From Acidobacteriota bacterium (lineage in GTDB: Bacteria > Acidobacteriota > Terriglobia > Terriglobales > Acidobacteriaceae): a DNA stretch of 64,000 nt. The stretch covers positions 1 to 64,000 of the forward strand of contig JAJYUB010000002.1 in the NCBI GenBank assembly GCA_021792795.1, in the 5' to 3' direction. The notes beneath the pieces are model-generated. The model saw only the letters and a program-made list of their open reading frames with translations, was not told where the DNA came from and searched no databases. Shown in pieces: positions 51,655 to 61,783 of the stretch. Each line of letters starts with the position of its first letter. The first letter of the stretch is position 1. A program made the translations under genes and the position numbers.

Positions 51655-52917
51655 TTAAAACGGGCTGGATTGCGTCTGGTTTGAACCGGACCCTGGGCTG
51701 TTGCCAAAGCCGCTGGAATTCGACGGAGAGGAACCGAACCCTCCGCCGCTCGAACCGAGTCCTCCGCTGGAGGAGCCGATTCCGCCGCTGCCAGAACCCA
51801 TCCCTGTTCCGGAGGAGCCGAATGGGCTGCTCGATCCGCCCTGTCCGGGCGAAGACATTCCCGCCGGAGTCCCAATTCCCGCGCCGGGCGTCTGGCTATT
51901 CATCTGGCCCGCAGCAGCGGCGATCTCTTCCTGCGGATTGTAGACAAACTGCCATTTGTTGTATACCTTCTCCTTGCGATAGACGAGGATGGCGGTCTTC
52001 TTCAGGGGCACAGTGACCCCAACGATGGGACCACCGGCGGCGCTGGTCCCGTTCAGTCCGCCCGCCGGAGTGCTGCCTGGGAGTCCGGGAACGCTGGGAG
52101 CGCCATTGGCACCGCCTCCGGTTGGGCTGCTGGAGCCAAACATACCGCCTGAATTCATCCCGCCGGAAGACAGGCCGCTTTGTCCGCTGCCGGAGGCGTT
52201 ATCGGTTGAATTCTGCTGACTCTGGTCACTTATCGCAGACTGGCTGTCTCCCGCGGAAGTTGCGGACGGGCTCCCATTCGGTTGATTTCCGCTGGATCCG
52301 CTGCTGGAGCTGGAAGAATCGTTAAAGAAACTGTCGTCGCTCGTTGAGGCGCTATCCAGCCCCCCGCCGGTCATGGTCGTACTGGAGCCGATACCGGAAC
52401 TGCCGCCAAATCCACCCGACGTTCCCATGGGGCTGGCACCGCCCACTCCGCCCGTCATGCCAGTGGCGCCGGGCATACCGCTCGTCGCGCCGCCGACACC
52501 CGGCATCCCACCGACGGGTGCACTACCGCCGCCTTGCATCGCCTGGCCAAAGAATCCCAGCGCCACCATCTGCACCTGGCCTTGGTAAAGCAGTTTCCAG
52601 TCTTTCTTGCCGGTCATCGGATCGATGTAATCCTGCCGCAGGAAGTGAATCTGACTGGTCTCTTTCAACTGATCCATGGAAGTTGGATATGTTCCAAATT
52701 TGCGGTAATACAGTTGGATCGCACGCTTATATTGTTCGCCGCGATGCACGGTTTCCACTTCTTTTTCCCGTTGGATTTCCTTGGCAATCTTAGGCGCGGC
52801 AAGGGCCAATCCAACAAGAATCATCACCGATAAGAAAAGAAGTCCCAGCAGCAGGTATCCCTGCTCCCCAGCGTGCAGATTGGGCGAAGCGTCCGCGCTT
52901 TGTTGCCGGTTGGCCAA
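51655..52917 (-). CDS. Pseudopilin/GspG-like protein with a very long Gly/Ser tail
   Basis: 420 aa from a TTG at 52917, which has AGAAGGAG 7 nt upstream; this decides the start over the frame to 53115. The N-terminus EQGYLLLGLLFLSVMILVGL is type IV pilin-like (cleavage after EQG), but the usual Glu5 is Gly. A core with EQYKRAIQLYYRKFGTYPTS and MDQLKE matches GspG. From about residue 140 the chain is Gly/Ser/Pro/Met-rich low-complexity (GGMPGVGG, SSSSSSGSSG), with one short beta block (KTAILVYRKEKVYNKWQFVY). No other T2SS genes are near. It could be a surface filament subunit of altered type. Confidence 0.75.
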   Translation of the reverse strand: MANRQQSADASPNLHAGEQGYLLLGLLFLSVMILVGLALAAPKIAKEIQREKEVETVHRGEQYKRAIQLYYRKFGTYPTSMDQLKETSQIHFLRQDYIDPMTGKKDWKLLYQGQVQMVALGFFGQAMQGGGSAPVGGMPGVGGATSGMPGATGMTGGVGGASPMGTSGGFGGSSGIGSSTTMTGGGLDSASTSDDSFFNDSSSSSSGSSGNQPNGSPSATSAGDSQSAISDQSQQNSTDNASGSGQSGLSSGGMNSGGMFGSSSPTGGGANGAPSVPGLPGSTPAGGLNGTSAAGGPIVGVTVPLKKTAILVYRKEKVYNKWQFVYNPQEEIAAAAGQMNSQTPGAGIGTPAGMSSPGQGGSSSPFGSSGTGMGSGSGGIGSSSGGLGSSGGGFGSSPSNSSGFGNSPGSGSNQTQSSPF

Positions 52918-53161
52918 ATAAATGCTCCTTCTATCAAAATACGCCGCTGAACACAAAAAGTCGCGGGCCTGCCGTCGTGCACCGCGTATTTCCAGGCAGG
53001 GTTTTGCGTGGAACTGTAGATGCGCATTGATCCCAGGAACATGGATTCGGATGCGCGATCGATCGATTTCCATGGAGTCAGCAAGTTGCCATGAATGAGT
53101 TCCGACGAAGCACAACGATGTCCCGATCTGCTTCAGGCACTGTCGTTTTAAGATACGGCCG

Positions 53162-55450
53162 CTAGCTGCCGGCGTTCCAGTCCTTCGAGTGGAAACGGAT
53201 GCCGATGCTTGCCATGCGCGGAGTTCCCAACGTCAGCAGCGGCGTGCGGCCAACCTGAATTTCGCGGTCGAAAATATTGTCCACTGCGCCGTAGATTTCG
53301 GTGTGAGGACCGAAACTGTGGGCCACGTATGCGTCCAACTGAAAGTAGCCGTGGAGGAGAAACATGTTTGCGTCGTCATCGTATTGACGGCCGCTGATTG
53401 TGCCCAGCAGCTCCGCGACGCCGAGCTTCGGTTTCGTGGCGCGGACCTGTGCGGTCGCCATGTTGTGCGCCACTTCCGGAATCCATTTTCCAACCAGACC
53501 CGGATCCTGCACAAATTGCGTCACGGTCGCGTTTGCGTACTGATAACCGCCGGTAATGGAAAGCCAGGAAAGCGGCTGAGACTCATAGTCGAGGGAGACG
53601 CCGCGGCTGCGAATTTGTCCCAGGTTCTCCCGCTGTAGCACGACCTTGGTCGGGGTCGCGCTGATCGTGAGCGAGGTGACAGGACGGTTTACTTCTGTCC
53701 AGAAATAGCTTGCGCGAACAACGGTATTTCGCTGCGGCAAGGCAAACTGCAGGCCGGTCTCCCATCCGGTCGCGCGCTCCGACTGCAAATGGGGATTCGC
53801 AAGGGTGATTTCCTGGCCGACCTGAAATTGCCGATATAGTTCGTTGATCGTTGGGGAACGAAAGGCGCGATAGACCGAACCTGTCAGCGAAACATATCGA
53901 TCCATCCGCCGCACAACGCCAAGTCTTGGATTCGCCAGCGTCTCACTCCGGTTGGGGATGTCCGTTGTGGCGATCGGCCCGTCCCCTGTCTGCGCGAACT
54001 GGGCGGTATCGAGATTCAGAAAGTCGTCGCCTCGCAGGGATGCGGCCACCGTCCAATTTTTCGTTTGCAGCAAGCCTTCCGCGTATTCTCCCATGTCCCG
54101 CTGACGGGCCGAAGTATCGGACAACCCATTCGGCAGACGGTCCTTAATGGGAGTTTCATCGTCGGAGGCGCGAACGTCGTTTCCATCGCTGCCAGCAATC
54201 AGCATCAGCCAGGGACGAAGAGCTTTTGTCCACTGAACGGAACCGCCAAATTGCTGCACGGCCACGTATTGCAAGCGGGTGAGGAATTCACTCTGTTGGC
54301 CGGCGGAGGTTGCGGAAAAACTTTGCCGGTAATGTTCCTGGGCGCCGAATAGCCTCGCCATGAACGCGCCCGCACTTTTCGTGGCCCAATCGAAGCCTCC
54401 GGTGTAGCGCCAGAGCCGGGTTGCATTTGTCTGCAGCGGAGTGCCGTTGCCGCGCGCTTCGTTCAGCATGTTTCCGCGCAGAAAGACATCGCCTCGTTCA
54501 GAGATCGTGCGCCGCAGGTCCATCTCTCCATTCTGATAATGGACGTTCGCTGGGGTATCGACTGGGCCGCGCACAGCGGGCGCCACTTCAATGTAGCCGT
54601 CGGTGCGCAACCAATCCGCAGCCGCCATGCCCGCCCAGGGGCCGATGGCGGTCGTGCCGAGTACGGCCGCATGCGGCGTATTTTCCTGGCCGTATCCGGT
54701 ATCGACCGCGAAGGCCGTCGGCCCAGCCTGCCGCTCGATCAGGTTGATGACGCCGCCAATGGCGCTGCTGCCGTACAGATCGGAGGCGCCGCCGCGCACC
54801 ACTTCGACATCTTGAATTGCGAGCGAAGGCAGTTGGTCCCAATAGACCCAGCCGCCGAAAGGGTCATTCAATGGAACGTGACCCGCCAACACCAGCGTGC
54901 GGCTGGCGGCGGTTGAACCCAGGCCGCGCAAGGAGACGCCCTGGGAGGTCGGATTGGCAACGAGAGTGCTGGAACGCCGAAAAAATTGCAATCCCGTCAC
55001 CTGCCGAAGCTGATCGCCCACAGTAAGGTTTGCGCTCTGCTGCAACGCGCGCTGCGATACCACGCGGACCGTGTCGGCGGATTCATTCAATGCCAGCGCC
55101 GTGCGGTCGGCCGTGACCACCACTCGTTCGGAGTTTGTGGCGAGTGTCAGAGTGACGGTGCGCGGCTGATTCGGCAGAATACGCTGCTCCTGCGGCGCGT
55201 AGCCAGGCACCTTCAAGACCACAGTGGCGGGACCGGTCAATTTGGTCGATACCAGGAATTCTCCGTGCTCCCCTGTGACCAGCAGCAGGGTGCGGTCTGC
55301 AACCTCCAATTGAATGGTTGCGCCGACGACAGGTTCAGCGCCGGGTCCAACAATTTTCCCGGAATACAGCGACGCGGGCTGTTGGGCAAAAGCGGCCAGG
55401 CACAGCCCTCCCAGAAACATCGTTGCCACCAGCAATTTCGCCCTTAGCAC
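53162..55450 (-). CDS. TonB-dependent outer-membrane receptor
   Basis: 762 aa. The GTG at 55450 follows AAAAGGA. Signal peptide (LLVATMFLGGLCLAAFAQ), then a carboxypeptidase-regulatory-like domain (LYSGKIVGPGAEPVVGATIQ), a TonB-box-like SERVVVTADR, a plug domain (VGDQLRQVTGLQFFRRSSTL, DLYGSSAIGGVINLIERQAG) and a 22-strand-type barrel ending MASIGIRFHSKDWNAGS. It imports a siderophore, vitamin B12 or glycan; the ligand is unknown. The frame upstream to 55930 is antisense to the CHAD gene and rejected. Confidence 0.93.
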   Translation of the reverse strand: MLRAKLLVATMFLGGLCLAAFAQQPASLYSGKIVGPGAEPVVGATIQLEVADRTLLLVTGEHGEFLVSTKLTGPATVVLKVPGYAPQEQRILPNQPRTVTLTLATNSERVVVTADRTALALNESADTVRVVSQRALQQSANLTVGDQLRQVTGLQFFRRSSTLVANPTSQGVSLRGLGSTAASRTLVLAGHVPLNDPFGGWVYWDQLPSLAIQDVEVVRGGASDLYGSSAIGGVINLIERQAGPTAFAVDTGYGQENTPHAAVLGTTAIGPWAGMAAADWLRTDGYIEVAPAVRGPVDTPANVHYQNGEMDLRRTISERGDVFLRGNMLNEARGNGTPLQTNATRLWRYTGGFDWATKSAGAFMARLFGAQEHYRQSFSATSAGQQSEFLTRLQYVAVQQFGGSVQWTKALRPWLMLIAGSDGNDVRASDDETPIKDRLPNGLSDTSARQRDMGEYAEGLLQTKNWTVAASLRGDDFLNLDTAQFAQTGDGPIATTDIPNRSETLANPRLGVVRRMDRYVSLTGSVYRAFRSPTINELYRQFQVGQEITLANPHLQSERATGWETGLQFALPQRNTVVRASYFWTEVNRPVTSLTISATPTKVVLQRENLGQIRSRGVSLDYESQPLSWLSITGGYQYANATVTQFVQDPGLVGKWIPEVAHNMATAQVRATKPKLGVAELLGTISGRQYDDDANMFLLHGYFQLDAYVAHSFGPHTEIYGAVDNIFDREIQVGRTPLLTLGTPRMASIGIRFHSKDWNAGS

Positions 55451-55574
55451 GGCGTCCTTTTCAAGCGCATGATCTATTTCTGGGCCTCCGCGTCTCCGGG
55501 CAATTTGGAACTCTGCGTTCCCGGTTGCGCCCGCAACGACTACCCCCATTCTAGAATTGATTGACGGCGACCCG

Positions 55575-56393
55575 ATGGCATTCGATCTCGGCAAAGTCCA
55601 AAATGATATTCGCGAGTTAAGAGAATTTCTGAAGCGAGCGCCGAAACACCCCACTCCTGAGGAAATCCACGCGCTGCGCACATGTGTGCGTCGCTTCGAG
55701 GCGTCGCTACAGGCGTTGGCGGTCGATTCCAGACCGAATGAACGACGGCTGTTGCAAAGGCTGGCGAAACTCCGCCGCCGAGCCGGGAAGGTGCGCGATC
55801 TGGACGTCCTGACCGGATACGTGGCCGAAGCGCGGATGAAAGAAGAGGAGGTTTGCCGTGTCCAACTGCTGGAACATCTCGGCGCGGAACATGCCCGGAA
55901 CTGTCGGCGGCTGTATGCCTTCGCGGTCAAGCACGGCGAACCGCTTCGACGTTGGCTGAAGGATACCGCGGCATACCTGGGAACGCTCCTCGCCGACCGC
56001 GCGCGCGACAGCGCAGCACCTGGGAATGCGATGCTGTCTGAACTTCGGCTCCAGCGGGAACTGGCGACTCCAGCCCGCTTGAACGTAGAAAATTTACATC
56101 CGTATCGGTTGAAGGCGAAGGAACTGCGCTACATTCTGCAAATGCACAACGATCCAGGCGATCAGAAGTTGATTGAAACTCTAGTGAAGATGAAGGATGC
56201 CATCGGAGAATGGCACGATTGGCAGGAACTGCTGACGATCGCGCGCGAGCAATTGCCGCATGGTTCGGAATGCAAATTGTTGCGCTCTTTCCAATCGACC
56301 ACGGAGCAAAAATTCGATCACGCGCTTTCTGTGGCAAACAACGGGAGGAAGCAGATCCGACGGACGTTCCTCGCCATGGCGAAGCGCGCCTGA
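55575..56393 (+). CDS. CHAD domain protein
   Basis: 272 aa. Conserved histidine alpha-helical domain: TPEEIHALRTCVRRFEASLQ, RRRAGKVRDLDVLTGYVAEA, and LHPYRLKAKELRYILQMHND, KMKDAIGEWHDWQELLTIAR. CHAD proteins bind inorganic polyphosphate through basic residues lining a four-helix bundle. ATG at 55575 (TTG at 55557 is possible). It diverges from the TonB receptor with 124 bp between. Confidence 0.93.
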   Translation: MAFDLGKVQNDIRELREFLKRAPKHPTPEEIHALRTCVRRFEASLQALAVDSRPNERRLLQRLAKLRRRAGKVRDLDVLTGYVAEARMKEEEVCRVQLLEHLGAEHARNCRRLYAFAVKHGEPLRRWLKDTAAYLGTLLADRARDSAAPGNAMLSELRLQRELATPARLNVENLHPYRLKAKELRYILQMHNDPGDQKLIETLVKMKDAIGEWHDWQELLTIAREQLPHGSECKLLRSFQSTTEQKFDHALSVANNGRKQIRRTFLAMAKRA

Positions 56394-56478
56394 AACAACA
56401 TGGCAACCGCGCCGGTGTTGCGACGGCCGACATCATTTCCACGGAACAAGAACGCATTCCTGATATTTTCATTGCAGG

Positions 56479-57171
56479 ATGCCCACGCCTGCCAAACGTA
56501 CCTACAAACATCTGGATACGCTGACGCTGATGTTTGTCGTCGTTCTGCTGATATCCAATCTGGTGGCCCAGAAGATTTGCAGGATCGGGCCGTTGACTCT
56601 AAGCGGCGCGGAACTCCTGTTCCCGATCACCTATATTTTCGGAGACATCTTTACCGAGGTCTACGGGTATGCCGCGTCGCGACGGGCCATCTGGATTGGG
56701 TTCTTTGCCTCTGCCCTGTTATCGGTGATGGGAGCCATTGTGGTCGCGCTTCCTCCGGCGCCGGGATGGCGCAATCAGGCGGCCTTCGCCACTGTCTTTG
56801 GATTTATCCCGCGCCTGGTGGTGGCCAGCTTGATCGCATACTGGGCGGGCGAATTTACCAACTCCTACACCCTGGCGAAGATGAAGTTATTGACCCAGGG
56901 CCGTTGGCTGTGGACCCGGACCGTCGGCTCCACGATCAGCGGTCAGGCTGTCGACACGGCGACGGTGGTGCTGATCGCGTTTTGGGGGAAGGCCCCGTGG
57001 AGGACCCTGCTCGCGCTCATCGTTTCCGCCTATGTAACGAAGGTAATCTACGAGGTCCTTGCAACTCCGCTGACATACGCTGTTGTCGGATGGCTGAAAA
57101 ACACCGAACAATCGGACGCTTTCGATGTGCATTCCAGCTTCAATCCATTTCGCGGCGCCTCGCTCCGATGA
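56479..57171 (+). CDS. Queuosine-precursor transporter (YhhQ/VUT family)
   Basis: 230 aa, about six TM helices. Signature elements: DTLTLMFVVVLLISNLVAQK, LFPITYIFGDIFTEVYGYAA and GSTISGQAVDTATVVLIAFW. YhhQ-type proteins take up preQ0/preQ1 for the tRNA modification queuosine. ATG at 56479 and 85 bp after the CHAD gene. No other queuosine genes are visible. Confidence 0.9.
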   Translation: MPTPAKRTYKHLDTLTLMFVVVLLISNLVAQKICRIGPLTLSGAELLFPITYIFGDIFTEVYGYAASRRAIWIGFFASALLSVMGAIVVALPPAPGWRNQAAFATVFGFIPRLVVASLIAYWAGEFTNSYTLAKMKLLTQGRWLWTRTVGSTISGQAVDTATVVLIAFWGKAPWRTLLALIVSAYVTKVIYEVLATPLTYAVVGWLKNTEQSDAFDVHSSFNPFRGASLR

Positions 57172-57402
57172 TCGCCCGCATGAGAAGATGAATTCAAATG
57201 TTTGCATCCGCAATGCTTTCCGCCGCATCTTTCCCTGTGACCCTTTGCCTCAAGGATTTTGCGGCGCGGAAGTGTTTCCGTGAACGGACCGAATGCCGTC
57301 AACGTATGCTGAGAGAGGATCGATCGAAGGGCAAGTATCGGGATTTCGAAGGTCTTTGACTGGAGCATTCTGACGAAAGAATGTCGAAGTACAAATTGTG
57401 GA

Positions 57403-58530
57403 GTGGGTGAACGCCAGGTGGACGCTGAATTGAAGTTGGATCGAGTCGGCAAATTTGTTATCGCCGCAGTTGCAACGATGGGAATTTTGAGTTGCCTTGC
57501 GGGATGCGGCCAGAGCGCGGCGAAAAAGCCTGCGCAAGGCCCAATGGCGATGCCGGTAAAGGTTGAAACCGTGGCATTGCAGCCCGTGCCGGTCAGCGAC
57601 AATTATGTCGCCACCATCAAATCCCGCCGTTCAGCGACCATTCAGCCCCAGGTCAGCGGCAATCTGACGCAGATATTCGTCCATTCCGGCGACCATGTAG
57701 GCGGCGGGCAGCTCCTGATGGAGATTGATCCCCGCCAACAACAAGCCGTCGTCGCGCAGCAGGAAGCGACCGAACAGCAGGCGCTGGCCGTGTATGAATT
57801 CAACCAGAAGGACATCGCCCGCCAGAGCGCGCTGTTTGCTTCCGGCATCACCAGCAAGCAGGCCTTTCAGCAGGCGCAACAGACCTACAGCAGTTCCAAG
57901 GCAACGTATGAGGCCGACGTTGCCGCCCGCAAGTCCGCGCAACAACAGCTTGCATATTTTCACATTGTGGCGCCGTTCGCCGGCATCGTGGGCGATGTAC
58001 CCGTGCATATTGGCGATTACGTTTCCCCGACCACCACACTCACGACCGTGGACGACAACACTCAGCTTGAGGCCTACATCTATGTTCCAGCCGATCGCGC
58101 AGCCGAGGTGCGCGTTGGCCTGCCCGTAGAAATTACCGGCCCCGACGGCGCAGTGCTCGACCGCACGAGGATATATTTCGTCTCTCCGCAGGTCGATACC
58201 CAGCTACAGGCAATTCTGGCAAAAGCAAAGGTCAACACCCCGCCCGATGTGCTGCGCAACGCGCAACTGGTCCGCGCGGTCGTCACCTGGAGTACCGCGT
58301 CCGCGCCCACGGTTCCGGTGCTGGCGGTAACGCAAATCGGCGGAGAGCACTTTGTGTACGTTGCAACCAACCAGAACGGCCACTATATCGCGGAACAGAA
58401 GATGGTGCAGCTCGGCAGTACGGTGGGGAACTCCTACGAAGTGAAAAGCGGTTTGCAGGCAGGCGACAAGGTCATCGTTTCGGGGATACAAATTCTGGTC
58501 AGCGGAGCGCCGGTCCAGCCCATCACGTAA
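57403..58530 (+). CDS. RND efflux periplasmic adaptor (membrane fusion) lipoprotein
   Basis: 375 aa from the GTG at 57403. Lipobox in TMGILSCLAGCGQS. Barrel-sandwich and lipoyl halves: VETVALQPVPVSDNYVATIK, SGDHVGGGQLLMEIDPRQ and HIVAPFAGIVGDVPVHIGDY, with a coiled-coil hairpin between (QEATEQQALAVYEF to AARKSAQQQ). The beta-barrel and membrane-proximal domains follow. It bridges the RND pump and outer-membrane channel; no TolC-like gene follows. 79 bp before the pump gene. Confidence 0.95.
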   Translation: MGERQVDAELKLDRVGKFVIAAVATMGILSCLAGCGQSAAKKPAQGPMAMPVKVETVALQPVPVSDNYVATIKSRRSATIQPQVSGNLTQIFVHSGDHVGGGQLLMEIDPRQQQAVVAQQEATEQQALAVYEFNQKDIARQSALFASGITSKQAFQQAQQTYSSSKATYEADVAARKSAQQQLAYFHIVAPFAGIVGDVPVHIGDYVSPTTTLTTVDDNTQLEAYIYVPADRAAEVRVGLPVEITGPDGAVLDRTRIYFVSPQVDTQLQAILAKAKVNTPPDVLRNAQLVRAVVTWSTASAPTVPVLAVTQIGGEHFVYVATNQNGHYIAEQKMVQLGSTVGNSYEVKSGLQAGDKVIVSGIQILVSGAPVQPIT

Positions 58531-58609
58531 CCACTTATTGGCGCATCGTATCCAGGTCCCGGCATTTTGAAACACAACGTTCCATTTTGCGAGGCAGAGG
58601 TAGTCCAAA

Positions 58610-61600
58610 GTGTTTGTCGATTTCTTTATCCATCGGCCAGTCTTCGCCACGGTTTGCGCGCTGCTGATTATTCTGGCCGGCATTGTCGTCATTCCCACCT
58701 TGCCAATCTCGCTCTACCCGCAGTTGGCACCGCCGCAGGTAACGGTCACGGCAACCTATGTGGGGGCGAGCGCGCAAGAGGTAGAGTCGGCGGTAACGAT
58801 CCCGCTGGAAGAATCCATCAACGGTGTCGAAGGCATGGACTATATGACGTCCAGCAGCGGCAACGACGGCAGCAGCACCATTACCATTACCTTCAAGACG
58901 GGATACGACCTGAACATCGGCGCTGTCGACGTACAAAACCGCGTGGCCAGCGCGCAGGGACAATTGCCTGCGACCGTCAACAATTTTGGCGTCACGATCA
59001 ATAAAGCGAACAGCAATTTCGTATTTGCCGCCGGTTTTTACTCCGATCACGGCCAGTATTCCAATCAATTCATCAGCAATTACGTGGATGTCTACGTCGC
59101 CGACGCAATCAAGCGCGTGCCCGGCGTCGGCAACACGGAGATCTTTGGCGAGCGCAAGTATGCCATGCGTCTCTGGCTGGACCCGACCAAAATGGCGGCG
59201 CGAGCGTTGACCGCAACGGACGTCGTGACCGCGTTGCAGCAGCAGAATGTGGAGATCGCAGCCGGACAGATCGGCGCGCCTCCAGCCGACCCGAAGCAGC
59301 AGTATCAGATTGCTGTCAATGTCATCGGAAGACTCACCAGCCCGCAGGAATTCGACAACATCGTTCTGAAGAACACGCCCAATGGGATCGTTTTGCTGAA
59401 AGACGTCGGCTATGCGCAACTTGGCGCTCAAGACTATGGGACCGACCTGAAATACAACGGCCACAGCGCAGTCGGCATGGGTGTCCAGCAATTAAGCACC
59501 GCGAATGCGCTGGCCGTTGACAGGGCCGCCAAGGCCGAACTGGCAAAGCTGTCGAAGTCGTTCCCTCCGGGCCTGAAGTACGCGATCGCTTTTGACACCA
59601 CCACGGTTGTTGGGGACTCGATTCGCGAAGTACTGATCACGTTGGTCGAAGCAATTGTCATCGTCATCATCGTGATCTTCTTTTTTCTGCAGGACTGGCG
59701 CGCCACCATCATTCCCGCAGTCACCATCCCGGTCTCGCTGATCGGGACATTTGCCTTCATCAAGGCGTTCGACTTTTCAATCAACTCGCTGACGCTGTTT
59801 GGAATTACTCTAGCCACCGGGCTGGTCGTCGACGATGCCATTGTGGTGATCGAAAATGTGCAGCGCCATATTACCGAGGGCGCCCTGGATGCGCACCAAG
59901 CGACCTCCGACGCGATGAAGGAAGTGACCAGCGCAGTCATTGCCACTTCCCTTGTTTTGATCGCCGTCTTTGTGCCGGTGTCTTTCTTTCCCGGCACCAC
60001 GGGCATCCTCTACAGGCAATTCGCTTTGACGATTGCCTTCTCCATTGGAATTTCCGCATTCAATGCGCTGACGCTGTCCCCCGCATTGTCAGCCATTCTG
60101 CTGCGACGAGAGACGACCCATCATGGACTCTTGAAGGCCGTGGAACGCGGGATCAAAGCGACGTCCACGGGATATGCGCGCAGCATCCATTCCGTGTTGC
60201 GCTGGCGGTATCTTATGGTCCTGCTGTTCGTCGGCGGGCTGGCAGCCACCGTCTACATGTATGGCCATGTCCCCACCGCGTTCGTGCCGCAGGAAGACCA
60301 AGGCTATATTATGCTGCAGGTCCAGGCGCCTCCTGGCGCGTCACTTGCCTACACGGACCATCTGGCAGATCAGGCCCAGGTCCTCCTGGGCCAGGAACCG
60401 GAAGTGGTCGCCTCGTTTGCCGTTTCCGGGTTCAGTTTCGCAGGAAGTGCGTCGAATTATGGGATGATCTTTGTCAATCTGAAACCATTTTCCCAGCGCA
60501 AAGGCCCGCAAAACTCCGCGGCAGCGCTGGTCGGACGCCTGCGGCGGAAACTTTTCGCGGTCCAGGGCGGCCTGGTCATCCCGTTTGAACCTCCGGCGAT
60601 TCAGGGTCTCGGCAGCTTTGGCGGTTTCCAGTTTGAGTTGCAGGATACAGGAGGAAATACGCTGACCGATCTTGCCGGCGTCGCCAATCAAATTGTTGCC
60701 GGCAGCCGTCAGGACAGACAGTTGGCGGGACTTTTTACTTCTTTCACCGCCAATGATCCCCTGGTCCAGGTGAATATCGACCGGCAAAAGGCCCAGGTGC
60801 TGGACGTGCCACTGAGCCAGATCAGCGACGCCTTGCAGGTCTACATGGGCTCAGCATATGTCAACAACTTCATCTTCAACAACCGTTCGTATCAGGTCTA
60901 CATCCAGGCTGATCAAAACTTTCGTCGCAATGCACAAGACCTGCGATCGTTTTACGTGCGCTCCGACAGCGACCAGATGGTCCCGCTTGACAGCCTGGTC
61001 ACCCTCGTCAATACTTCCGGGCCGCAGGTCATCAGCCATTACAATCTTTTCCGCTCGGCGGAAATCGACGGCTCCTCCGCGCCCGGCGTCAGCAGCGGAC
61101 AAGGCTTGACCGCGATGCAACAGTTGGCCGAGAAATACATGCTCCACGGTATGCAATATTCCTGGACAGGGCTGGCGCTTCAGGAAATTGAATCCAGCGG
61201 CAAGGCGGCGTCCATCTTCGGGCTTGGAATTCTGGTGGTGTATCTTACCCTGGCCGCGCTGTATGAAAGCTTCGTGCTGCCGTTTATCATCCTTCTCTCT
61301 GTGCCGATGGCGGTGCTGGGGGCATTGGCCGCCGTATCATGGCGCGGCCTGTCGGACGATGTCTATTGCCAGATTGGTTTGGTCATGCTCATCGGCCTGG
61401 CAGCGAAGAATGCGATCCTGATTGTCGAATTCGCAGAACAACTGCGGAAAAAGGGCCGTTCCATCAGCGATGCGGCCATGGAGGCCGCCGAGCTGCGCCT
61501 TCGCCCCATCCTGATGACATCGTTCGCGTTCATTCTTGGGATATTGCCCCTGGCCTTCGCCAGCGGCGCCGGCCAGCTAGGCCGCCACTCGATCGGCACC

Positions 61601-61744
61601 ACCATCATCGGCGGAATGCTAGTCTCTACAGTGCTGAATTTGTTCTTTATTCCCGTCCTCTATGTGATCACGAAAACGGTCCTGGAGAAGCTGGGCGGCC
61701 CCACTCGACCGCGGCAACCCGCAGTCGCAGCGCCCAGCGACTGA
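58610..61744 (+). CDS. RND multidrug efflux transporter (HAE1/AcrB-like)
   Basis: 1044 aa from the GTG at 58610. N-terminal TM1 (IHRPVFATVCALLIILAGIV), YVGASAQEVESAVTIPLEES, and in TM4 ATGLVVDDAIVVIENVQRHI carrying the two Asp of the proton relay. The second half repeats the layout (SFVLPFIILLSVPMAVLGAL, IGLVMLIGLAAKNAILIVEF). Full length with 12 TM helices and two periplasmic loops; the sequence is intact. Pumps drugs or lipophilic compounds with the adaptor just upstream. Confidence 0.97.
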   Translation: MFVDFFIHRPVFATVCALLIILAGIVVIPTLPISLYPQLAPPQVTVTATYVGASAQEVESAVTIPLEESINGVEGMDYMTSSSGNDGSSTITITFKTGYDLNIGAVDVQNRVASAQGQLPATVNNFGVTINKANSNFVFAAGFYSDHGQYSNQFISNYVDVYVADAIKRVPGVGNTEIFGERKYAMRLWLDPTKMAARALTATDVVTALQQQNVEIAAGQIGAPPADPKQQYQIAVNVIGRLTSPQEFDNIVLKNTPNGIVLLKDVGYAQLGAQDYGTDLKYNGHSAVGMGVQQLSTANALAVDRAAKAELAKLSKSFPPGLKYAIAFDTTTVVGDSIREVLITLVEAIVIVIIVIFFFLQDWRATIIPAVTIPVSLIGTFAFIKAFDFSINSLTLFGITLATGLVVDDAIVVIENVQRHITEGALDAHQATSDAMKEVTSAVIATSLVLIAVFVPVSFFPGTTGILYRQFALTIAFSIGISAFNALTLSPALSAILLRRETTHHGLLKAVERGIKATSTGYARSIHSVLRWRYLMVLLFVGGLAATVYMYGHVPTAFVPQEDQGYIMLQVQAPPGASLAYTDHLADQAQVLLGQEPEVVASFAVSGFSFAGSASNYGMIFVNLKPFSQRKGPQNSAAALVGRLRRKLFAVQGGLVIPFEPPAIQGLGSFGGFQFELQDTGGNTLTDLAGVANQIVAGSRQDRQLAGLFTSFTANDPLVQVNIDRQKAQVLDVPLSQISDALQVYMGSAYVNNFIFNNRSYQVYIQADQNFRRNAQDLRSFYVRSDSDQMVPLDSLVTLVNTSGPQVISHYNLFRSAEIDGSSAPGVSSGQGLTAMQQLAEKYMLHGMQYSWTGLALQEIESSGKAASIFGLGILVVYLTLAALYESFVLPFIILLSVPMAVLGALAAVSWRGLSDDVYCQIGLVMLIGLAAKNAILIVEFAEQLRKKGRSISDAAMEAAELRLRPILMTSFAFILGILPLAFASGAGQLGRHSIGTTIIGGMLVSTVLNLFFIPVLYVITKTVLEKLGGPTRPRQPAVAAPSD

Positions 61745-61783
61745 CGGCTGCCTCCCGTTTGGCGATGTGCGGAGTGACAGGGA

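Noticed and set aside
55451-55930. N-terminal extension of the TonB receptor
   Set aside because: Antisense to the CHAD gene, and the signal peptide starts at the GTG at 55450 with a ribosome site.
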